Shown here: one piece after another, positions 1 to 4,050 of the stretch
Layout: each line of letters begins with the position of its first letter
How positions within the stretch are numbered: position 1 is the first letter of the stretch
Source of the DNA: CAZOVK01 sp964583165
GTDB taxonomy: Bacteria > Bacillota > Clostridia > Lachnospirales > WRAX01
Reading direction: 5' to 3'
NCBI GenBank assembly: GCA_964583165.1
Contig: CAZOVK010000110.1
Location: forward strand, 1 to 5,681
Length of the DNA: 5,681 nt
Made by a program: the position numbers and the translations under genes
Notes under the pieces: generated by a model
What the model saw: only the letters and a program-made list of their open reading frames with translations
The model's database searches: none
Told to the model about the DNA's origin: nothing

Positions 1-49
1 AATGAGAAATGATTTTTTAGCGAATCGCCTAGATTCTCTATGTAGGTTG

Positions 50-79
50 TTGACAGTAATTGTCAGATTGTGGTAATAT
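50..79 (+). promoter_or_regulatory. Promoter of the toxin mRNA
   Basis: A perfect -35 box TTGACA (50-55) is followed by an 18-nt spacer and a -10 box TAATAT (74-79). TG at 71-72 makes it an extended -10. Transcription would start near 86, giving a leader of about 80 nt before the GTG start of the small membrane peptide. The arms TGACA (51-55) and TGTCA (61-65) form a small inverted repeat over the -35 region, which could be a repressor site or chance. Upstream, 1-49 shows nothing I can assign. Confidence 0.72.
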
Positions 80-117
80 TAAGGCGTGAGTCGGTGCGGG
101 GCGCGCATCGCTGGTTC

Positions 118-157
118 CTTCCTGCTGTGTAAAGTCGATGACATACACAGGAGGGGG
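118..157 (+). promoter_or_regulatory. Leader hairpin hiding the toxin Shine-Dalgarno
   Basis: In the toxin leader, CTGTGT (125-130) pairs perfectly with ACACAG (145-150). Beyond a single G-G mismatch (124/151), positions 118-123 pair with 152-157, with two G-U wobbles. This 12-bp stem with a 14-nt loop takes in AGGAGG (149-154) and most of the GGGGGTGAT stretch (153-161) that would serve as ribosome binding site for the GTG at 166. Leader structures that block ribosome access are well known in type I toxin mRNAs. The pairing is seen by eye and was not folded by software. Confidence 0.6.
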
Positions 158-165
158 TGATTTAT

Positions 166-300
166 GTGGAGATTACCGTCTTTGAGGTTATAATGATGTT
201 GCTGACGGCCATGAGTATTTGCATCTCATCGGTCATTGGCATCATCATGCTGGTTGTAACCATCATCGCGACTAGAAACCGCGACAGAGATAAAAAATAG
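166..300 (+). CDS. Small single-pass membrane peptide, putative type I (holin-like) toxin
   Basis: This 44-residue peptide starts with GTG (MEITVFEVI...) and ends at TAG 298-300. The layout is that of the holin-like/TxpA/Fst type I toxins of Firmicutes: a short N-terminus with a Phe-Glu-Val motif (residues 6-8), one hydrophobic segment from about 9 to 35, and a charged tail, RNRDRDKK (37-44). Such peptides insert into the cytoplasmic membrane and arrest or kill the cell when overproduced. The GTG is chosen because the purine-rich Shine-Dalgarno at 149-161 lies just before it. The overlapping ATG at 164 stops after 9 codons. An antisense RNA on the minus strand overlaps its last codons, which strongly supports the toxin reading. 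Internal ATG codons at 193 and 196 lack a good ribosome site. Toxicity is inferred from family and layout. A short membrane peptide of another function is the main alternative. Confidence 0.82.
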   Translation: MEITVFEVIMMLLTAMSICISSVIGIIMLVVTIIATRNRDRDKK

Positions 301-330
301 CCGCCCCATGTCTGCACAGGACGGGCGGCT
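292..330 (-). terminator. Rho-independent terminator of the antisense RNA
   Basis: On the minus strand AGCCGCCC (330-323) pairs with GGGCGGCT (306-299), followed by A and six T (297-292). The inner GTC/GAC and CTG/CAG pairs (310-322) can extend the fold. The T-tract is the complement of the AAAAAA that encodes the toxin's final lysines. On the plus strand the same stem is followed by TGTTTT (330-335), so it may also stop some toxin transcripts. Confidence 0.8.
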
Positions 331-398
331 GTTTTGCTAGTGAAGGAACCGGCCGGCCTAATCCGGCGAGCCTTACAGGGAGATTTGTTTTTCTCCCT
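292..398 (-). ncRNA. Antisense RNA antitoxin (RatA-like position)
   Basis: A near-consensus minus-strand promoter (405-433) predicts an RNA that starts with A near 398. It ends at the U-tract of a strong hairpin at about 292, so it is about 107 nt long. It is fully complementary to the toxin mRNA from its last two lysine codons and stop through the 3' untranslated region. This 3'-overlapping, convergent arrangement is that of txpA/ratA and bsrG/SR4 in Bacillus. Its predicted folds are a 5' hairpin (392-398 with 377-383), a GCCGG/CCGGC hairpin (352-356/363-367) and the terminator stem. It also carries the same GGTTCCTTC string as the toxin leader, so it would compete for the toxin's 3' arm. 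No coding potential with a ribosome site is seen within it. Existence of the RNA is inferred from promoter and terminator. Confidence 0.75.
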
Positions 399-403
399 GT
401 TTT
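375..403 (+). terminator. Possible terminator of the toxin mRNA
   Basis: A perfect 9-bp stem, ACAGGGAGA (375-383) with TCTCCCTGT (392-400), has an 8-nt T-rich loop. It is followed by only three further T (401-403) before G. If the toxin mRNA ends here it includes the 342-353 arm needed for the 5'-3' interaction. On the opposite strand the same sequence forms the 5' hairpin of the antisense RNA. The short T-tract makes its terminator strength uncertain. Confidence 0.55.
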
Positions 404-404
404 G

Positions 405-433
405 ATTCTAACATAGTGGAAAGCGTTTGTCAA
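405..433 (-). promoter_or_regulatory. Strong promoter of the antisense RNA
   Basis: On the minus strand a perfect TTGACA (433-428) is separated by exactly 17 nt from TAGAAT (410-405), which matches five of six consensus bases. The predicted start is an A near 398. It is closer to consensus than the toxin promoter, as expected for a labile antitoxin RNA that must be in excess. It sits between the thiN stop and the toxin 3' region and points towards the toxin. Confidence 0.82.
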
Positions 434-468
434 ACACATTATGTGACTGTTATCATAGATAAGCAAAT

Positions 469-1104
469 TTAGCGTGACATAACTATTAAGGCGCGTCCGT
501 TTCTGATAAATATCTTCGCCCTTTCTGAAACAATTTCATTACTGACGGCGAGTGGCGTGGAACGCGTTAGGTTAGCGTTTTTCAGTGGGTATTTCACGCC
601 TTTTATTGAAACCCCTGATATTTTATAGTCCAGTGGCAATATTGAAAGGTATTTGTATTCCGGGTCTCTTAGCAGCTCAATTGTTCGCCCTGGGTAAATC
701 ATTATGAGGTTCTTGGCGTCCCTAATTTCAGCATGAATCCCGCGCCGAAAAGCGTGTTCAAGCAGGCCGATGTTCGCGAAATAGTGGTCAAAGCGTCCGC
801 CTGTTGCGCCGAACATACGAACATAATTATAACCATGTGAGATAGCGTAGTCCAGCGCGGCCTGCATGTCTGTTACGTCCTTTTCGGCGGGTAGCAGAAT
901 TATTTCATCTGCATTGATATCATCCATATCCGCAAATGTGACTAAGGAATCACCGTCACCGATGAACAGGTCGGCAGGCACGCCTATTAAGTTAAGTGCC
1001 TTCATGCCGCCGTCAGCGGCTATTATGAATGAATCGCGCAGAAGGGATTCTGCCAGTAATTCCGTTGAAATTTCTCCGGCTCCAACTATACAACAAGCTC
1101 TCAT
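469..1104 (-). CDS. thiN: Thiamine pyrophosphokinase
   Basis: This 211-residue cytoplasmic enzyme transfers pyrophosphate from ATP to thiamine to give thiamine pyrophosphate, the last step of thiamine salvage. Its length is normal for the family. Visible motifs are AADGG (29-33), GDGDS (49-53, usually GDFDS), the acidic EKDVTD (74-79) and GATGGRFDH (99-107), which together form the nucleotide/Mg site of the N-terminal alpha/beta domain. Residues from about 140 form the C-terminal beta domain, with LAVSNEI near 185-191 matching the thiamine-binding SNE motif. The start ATG lies 7 nt after the mgtE stop. Its ribosome site GAGGG (1113-1109) overlaps that stop, so translation is probably coupled. 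No TPP riboswitch is visible. No convincing terminator follows the stop, so transcripts may run into the antisense RNA locus. The Phe-to-Gly change in GDFDS is the only oddity. Confidence 0.93.
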   Translation of the reverse strand: MRACCIVGAGEISTELLAESLLRDSFIIAADGGMKALNLIGVPADLFIGDGDSLVTFADMDDINADEIILLPAEKDVTDMQAALDYAISHGYNYVRMFGATGGRFDHYFANIGLLEHAFRRGIHAEIRDAKNLIMIYPGRTIELLRDPEYKYLSILPLDYKISGVSIKGVKYPLKNANLTRSTPLAVSNEIVSERAKIFIRNGRALIVMSR

Positions 1105-1111
1105 ATTTCCC

Positions 1112-2464
1112 TCACAGCATAAGCAATCTTTGGGCTATGGTAAAGTAAATCACTAGCGAAAACGCGTCTACAATGGTTGTAATGAGCGGCGCGGCCATGA
1201 TAGCCGGGTCAACCTTGAGAGCCTTCGCAACCAACGGCAGAACACCACCGACTGTTTTTGCGATAATAACCGTGGCGAACAGCGCAATCGCGACAGTCAG
1301 CGCAATGGCTTCCTTGCCGGGATACATGAGGACAAGGCGGATATAGTTGACGACACAGAGAACAGCGCCCACAATCAAGCTGACACGAAACTCTATCCAA
1401 ATGACGCGGAGGATGTCTTTGATTTTAATTTCAGACAACGCCAGTGCGCGAATGACCAGTGTAGAGCTTTGAGCGCCCGCATTACCGCCCGTGTCTGTCA
1501 ACATGGGTATGAACGTGACAAGCAGCGGTAACGCCGCAAATGCCGCTTCATACCGTTCTAACACAAGCCCTGTAATCATAGCCGAAATCATGAGCACAAG
1601 TAGCCAAACGATACGGTTTTTCGCAAGCCCCAGTATACTGGTTTTCAGATAAGGACGTTCTGACGGCAACAACGCCGCCATCTTCTCGAAGTCCTCCGTA
1701 GCCTCTTCATTGATAACGTCAACGGCATCGTCAACCGTGACAATACCAACAAGGCGGTCTTCGTTGTCTACAACAGGTATACTCAAAAAGCCGTATTTTG
1801 AGAACTTACGTATAACTTCTTCGCGGTCATCATCAGTGCGAACGGCTATGATGTCGGTTTCCATAATACTTTCTATGAGCTCGTCATCATCAGACAGAAG
1901 TAGGGTCTTGACTGTGACAATGCCCGACAAATGACGCTCATCATCTGTCACATAACAGGTATAAACCGTTTCTTTGTCAAAAGCCGTGCGCCGTATGCGC
2001 AAAAACGCATCCGCAACAGTCAAATTCTTCTTTAAGTTGATGAATTCGGCTGTCATAATACCACCCGCGCTGTCCTCCTTGTACTGTAGGTACTGATTCA
2101 CAAGGTCACGCGTTTGTGGCGTAGCGTTTTTGAGCACGCGGTTCACGACAACGGCGGGTAGTTCTTCAAGCATATCCACCATATCGTCAACGAAAAGGTC
2201 TTCAACCAAGAGGTGTAACTCACGGTCTGTCACGCTCTCGATAATCTGTTCTTGTTTGTCGGGCGACAGCTCTGTGAAAACGTCAGCCGCCATACCCTTG
2301 GGCAATGTTCGATAGACGAGCACGGCCTTTTCCGGCTCCAGCTCCTCAATTACATACGCCGCGTCCACCTCGTTCATATCGCGCAACAAATCCCGCAGGT
2401 CGCGGTACGCTTTACGCGCGAGCAATTCATTGACCTGTCTGTCCTGTTCCTTCTCCATGCCCAT
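1112..2464 (-). CDS. mgtE: Magnesium transporter MgtE
   Basis: This is an integral membrane, dimeric Mg2+ channel gated by cytoplasmic Mg2+. The 450 residues match the usual family length. Domains in order are an acidic helical N domain (about 8-125), a pair of CBS domains (about 130-255, ending LVGIVTVDDAVDV), a plug-like helix, and five membrane helices from about 283. The signature TDTGGNAGAQSS (323-334) and the last-helix pattern TTIVDAF, whose Asp (433) lines the Mg2+ pore in the family, are both present, as is DP at 419-420. The start is set at ATG 2464 because GGGGTG (2475-2470) is 6 nt upstream. A GTG at 2473 overlaps that site and would add three residues. A further ATG at 2458 is less well spaced. 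It is first in a two-gene unit with thiN and is transcribed divergently from gdhA. There is no M-box riboswitch, which often controls mgtE in Firmicutes. A terminator-like hairpin occupies its short leader instead. Confidence 0.95.
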   Translation of the reverse strand: MGMEKEQDRQVNELLARKAYRDLRDLLRDMNEVDAAYVIEELEPEKAVLVYRTLPKGMAADVFTELSPDKQEQIIESVTDRELHLLVEDLFVDDMVDMLEELPAVVVNRVLKNATPQTRDLVNQYLQYKEDSAGGIMTAEFINLKKNLTVADAFLRIRRTAFDKETVYTCYVTDDERHLSGIVTVKTLLLSDDDELIESIMETDIIAVRTDDDREEVIRKFSKYGFLSIPVVDNEDRLVGIVTVDDAVDVINEEATEDFEKMAALLPSERPYLKTSILGLAKNRIVWLLVLMISAMITGLVLERYEAAFAALPLLVTFIPMLTDTGGNAGAQSSTLVIRALALSEIKIKDILRVIWIEFRVSLIVGAVLCVVNYIRLVLMYPGKEAIALTVAIALFATVIIAKTVGGVLPLVAKALKVDPAIMAAPLITTIVDAFSLVIYFTIAQRLLML

Positions 2465-2484
2465 GACTATCACCCCATGTCTTC

Positions 2485-2513
2485 AAAAAAATCGCGGGTT
2501 AATTCCCGCAATT
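2485..2513 (-). terminator. Terminator-like hairpin in the mgtE leader
   Basis: On the minus strand AATTGCGGG (2513-2505) pairs with CCCGCGATT (2498-2490) through 9 bp with one G-T wobble and a 6-nt loop. A T-tract follows down to 2485. It lies a few nucleotides after the predicted mgtE start site and just before the ribosome site. It could be an attenuator, a 5' stabilising stem, or a terminator for antisense transcripts coming from gdhA. A stem this close to the start site is unusual for a true intrinsic terminator. Confidence 0.5.
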
Positions 2514-2522
2514 ACTATTACC

Positions 2523-2551
2523 ATAATAGCACGGTTTAACAATATTTGCAA
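2523..2551 (-). promoter_or_regulatory. Promoter of mgtE-thiN
   Basis: Reading the minus strand, TTGCAA (2551-2546) is followed by a 17-nt spacer and TATTAT (2528-2523), preceded by TGC as an extended -10. The predicted start near 2516 leaves a leader of about 50 nt. The -35 box lies inside the AATATTTG/CAAATATT inverted repeat (2541-2560), so a protein bound there would block this promoter. Confidence 0.68.
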
Positions 2552-2560
2552 ACAAATATT
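2541..2560. repeat. Inverted repeat over the mgtE -35 box
   Basis: AATATTTG (2541-2548) and CAAATATT (2553-2560) are perfect 8-nt arms around CAAA. The repeat covers the mgtE -35 box and abuts the next inverted repeat. Its position fits an operator; as RNA it would be a weak hairpin. Confidence 0.55.
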
Positions 2561-2579
2561 TCTTCACGATTGAAGAAAT
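2558..2579. repeat. Second inverted repeat in the divergent control region
   Basis: ATTTCTTCA (2558-2566) and TGAAGAAAT (2571-2579) are perfect 9-nt arms around CGAT. The repeat overlaps the previous one by three bases. It lies between the two divergent promoters, upstream of both, a place typical for a shared activator or repressor site. The binding protein is unknown. Confidence 0.55.
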
Positions 2580-2591
2580 GTAATACTCCCC

Positions 2592-2620
2592 TTGCTTCTT
2601 TTTACGCGCTGTGTTACAAT
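2592..2620 (+). promoter_or_regulatory. Promoter of gdhA
   Basis: TTGCTT (2592-2597), a 17-nt spacer and TACAAT (2615-2620) with TG at 2612-2613 form an extended -10 promoter. The predicted start is near 2627, leaving a leader of about 44 nt before the gdhA ATG. Confidence 0.7.
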
Positions 2621-2630
2621 TATATTGTAA
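2614..2630. promoter_or_regulatory. Palindrome over the gdhA -10 box and start site, candidate operator
   Basis: TTACAAT (2614-2620) and ATTGTAA (2624-2630) are perfect 7-nt arms around TAT. The palindrome covers the whole -10 element and reaches the predicted start site. A dimeric repressor bound here would shut off gdhA. The regulator cannot be named. Confidence 0.55.
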
Positions 2631-2670
2631 ACATAGTGGTTTATGGACAAATATAAAAGGAGTGGTTAAC

Positions 2671-4002
2671 ATGTCTTTCGTGGAGAATTACCTTGAGCGC
2701 GTTAAGAAGATGAACCCGGGCGAAAACGAGTTCATTCAAGCGGTTGAAGAAGTGCTCATGTGTATTGAGCCGGTTGTCGAGAAGTACCCCGAGTACCTAA
2801 ACGCCGGTATAATTGACAGGCTCGTTGAGCCCGAACGCGTTGTTATGTTTAGGGTTCCGTGGGTTGACGACAACGGCAAAGTGCAGGTCAACCGCGGCTT
2901 CCGCGTTCAGTTTAATAGCGCAATCGGCCCCTATAAAGGCGGTCTTCGCTTCCATCCGTCAGTGTATTTAGGTATCATTAAATTCCTTGGCTTTGAACAG
3001 ATTTTCAAGAACGCTCTTACGACTCTGCCTATCGGCGGCGGCAAGGGCGGTTCTGACTTTGACCCCAAGGGCAAATCTGACAATGAAGTTATGCGCTTCT
3101 GCCAAAGCTTCATGACAGAGCTCTATAAGTATGTCGGCCCCGACACAGACGTTCCCGCCGGTGATATCGGCGTTGGCGCGCGTGAAATCGGTTATCTGTT
3201 CGGTCAGTACAGACGTATTACCGACACATTCACAGGCGTTTTGACAGGAAAGGGCATTGGCTGGGGCGGTTCGCTTGCACGTAAAGAAGCTACGGGCTTC
3301 GGTCTTATCTACTTCCTGCGTGAGATGCTCAAAGCCAACGGCAAAGAAATCGCGGGCAAGAGATGTGTTGTTTCGGGCTCGGGTAATGTCGCCATCTATG
3401 CTATCGAGAAGGCTCAGTCATACGGCGCGAAGGTTGTCGCTTGCTCTGACTCAAATGGCTATATCATTGACGAAGAAGGCATTGACATTGCGCTTGTTAA
3501 ACAGCTTAAAGAGGTTGAACGCGCTCGTATCTCCGAGTATGTTGTCAGAAAACCATCTGCTACATACGTAGCGGGCGGCTCGGTTTGGGATGTTCAGTGT
3601 GACGTAGCGCTTCCTTGCTCGACACAGAACGACATCGACCTTGAAAAGGCTAAGGTTTTGGTTGCTAACGGTTGCTTCTGCGTAGCTGAAGGCGCTAACA
3701 TGCCTTGCACAAACGAAGCCGTTAAATATTTCCAAGAAAATGGACTGCTTGTTGGCCCCGCTAAGGCGGCTAACGCGGGTGGCGTTGCTACATCCGCGCT
3801 CGAAATGAGCCAGAACTCCATGCGTATGGAGTGGTCGTTTGAAGAGGTTGACGAGAAACTCGACGGCATCATGACAAAGATTTTCGCCGCTTGTAATGCC
3901 GCCGCCAAAGAGTTTGGTATGGAAGGCAACTATGTCGCGGGCGCGAATATCGCGGGTTTCTTGAAAGTCGCGAAGGCTATGCTTGCGCAGGGCGTTATCT
4001 AA
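2671..4002 (+). CDS. gdhA: Glutamate dehydrogenase, probably NADP(H)-dependent
   Basis: This 443-residue soluble enzyme reversibly converts 2-oxoglutarate and ammonia to glutamate. Its length fits the hexameric GDH50 class. Catalytic and substrate residues fall at the Clostridium symbiosum positions: K89 in GPYKGGLRFHP, K113 in IFKN, K125 in GGGKGGSDFDP, D165 in PAGDIGVG and S380 in LEMS. The Rossmann domain begins near 228 with a GSGNVA loop (235-241). The end of its second strand reads CSDSNGYI (258-265), and SDS there resembles the NADP-specific E. coli type, so NADP(H) and an assimilatory role are favoured, but not proven. The start is ATG 2671, with AGGAG at 2658-2662 spaced 8 nt. An in-frame start 60 nt upstream would fall inside the promoter. 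The gene stands alone, with its own promoter, a candidate operator and a strong terminator, divergent from mgtE. Confidence 0.96.
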   Translation: MSFVENYLERVKKMNPGENEFIQAVEEVLMCIEPVVEKYPEYLNAGIIDRLVEPERVVMFRVPWVDDNGKVQVNRGFRVQFNSAIGPYKGGLRFHPSVYLGIIKFLGFEQIFKNALTTLPIGGGKGGSDFDPKGKSDNEVMRFCQSFMTELYKYVGPDTDVPAGDIGVGAREIGYLFGQYRRITDTFTGVLTGKGIGWGGSLARKEATGFGLIYFLREMLKANGKEIAGKRCVVSGSGNVAIYAIEKAQSYGAKVVACSDSNGYIIDEEGIDIALVKQLKEVERARISEYVVRKPSATYVAGGSVWDVQCDVALPCSTQNDIDLEKAKVLVANGCFCVAEGANMPCTNEAVKYFQENGLLVGPAKAANAGGVATSALEMSQNSMRMEWSFEEVDEKLDGIMTKIFAACNAAAKEFGMEGNYVAGANIAGFLKVAKAMLAQGVI

Positions 4003-4015
4003 TATTGACTGCTAC

Positions 4016-4050
4016 AAAAGAACGCCGGATTTTGCGCCGGCGTTCTTTTT
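4016..4050. terminator. Bidirectional terminator between gdhA and the ferritin-like gene
   Basis: AAAAGAACGCCGG (4016-4028) pairs perfectly with CCGGCGTTCTTTT (4037-4049) around an 8-nt loop, with T runs on both strands. It ends gdhA transcription and also that of the convergent minus-strand gene, whose stop codon (4051-4049) overlaps the T-tract. Confidence 0.92.

Larger units (their letters stand above)
110..353 (+). repeat. Long-range inverted repeat, toxin leader versus 3' end
   Basis: The leader segment GCTGGTTCCTTC (110-121) can pair with GAAGGAACCGGC (342-353) downstream of the toxin stop. This gives 12 bp with one G-U wobble, of which the central 9 bp (113-121 with 342-350) are perfect. 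The feature marks the outer limits of the two arms; the toxin gene lies between them. The 5' arm overlaps the strand that sequesters the Shine-Dalgarno (118-123), so the two structures exclude each other. The 3' arm lies wholly inside the region covered by the antisense RNA. Confidence 0.65.

Noticed and set aside
22..36. GAATC/GATTC hairpin near the left edge as a terminator
   Set aside because: The T-run lies upstream of the stem on the plus strand and gives A's downstream on the minus strand, so it cannot act as an intrinsic terminator on either strand.
164..193. ATG at 164 as start of the small peptide
   Set aside because: It is in another frame and meets TAA after nine codons. The overlapping GTG at 166 opens the hydrophobic frame.
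351..358. GGCCGGCC palindrome as a protein-binding site
   Set aside because: It is explained as part of the GCCGG/CCGGC hairpin shared by the toxin 3' end and the antisense RNA.
272..466. 64-codon minus-strand reading frame across the toxin 3' region
   Set aside because: It begins with TTG upstream of the antisense promoter, has no ribosome site and runs through hairpins and the promoter. It is an accidental frame over a non-coding RNA.
1105..1111. TPP riboswitch for thiN
   Set aside because: Only 7 nt separate mgtE and thiN, and no thi-box-like sequence was seen in the mgtE leader.
2465..2473. GTG at 2473 as the mgtE start
   Set aside because: It overlaps the GGGGTG that is ideally spaced for ATG 2464 and has no ribosome site of its own.
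2611..2670. N-terminal extension of gdhA
   Set aside because: The extra 20 codons fall inside the promoter and leader. ATG 2671 has a proper ribosome site and gives the catalytic residues their Clostridium symbiosum numbering.
2474..2670. M-box magnesium riboswitch upstream of mgtE
   Set aside because: The sequence is AT-rich with simple inverted repeats and none of the conserved M-box segments could be seen. The predicted leader is also too short.
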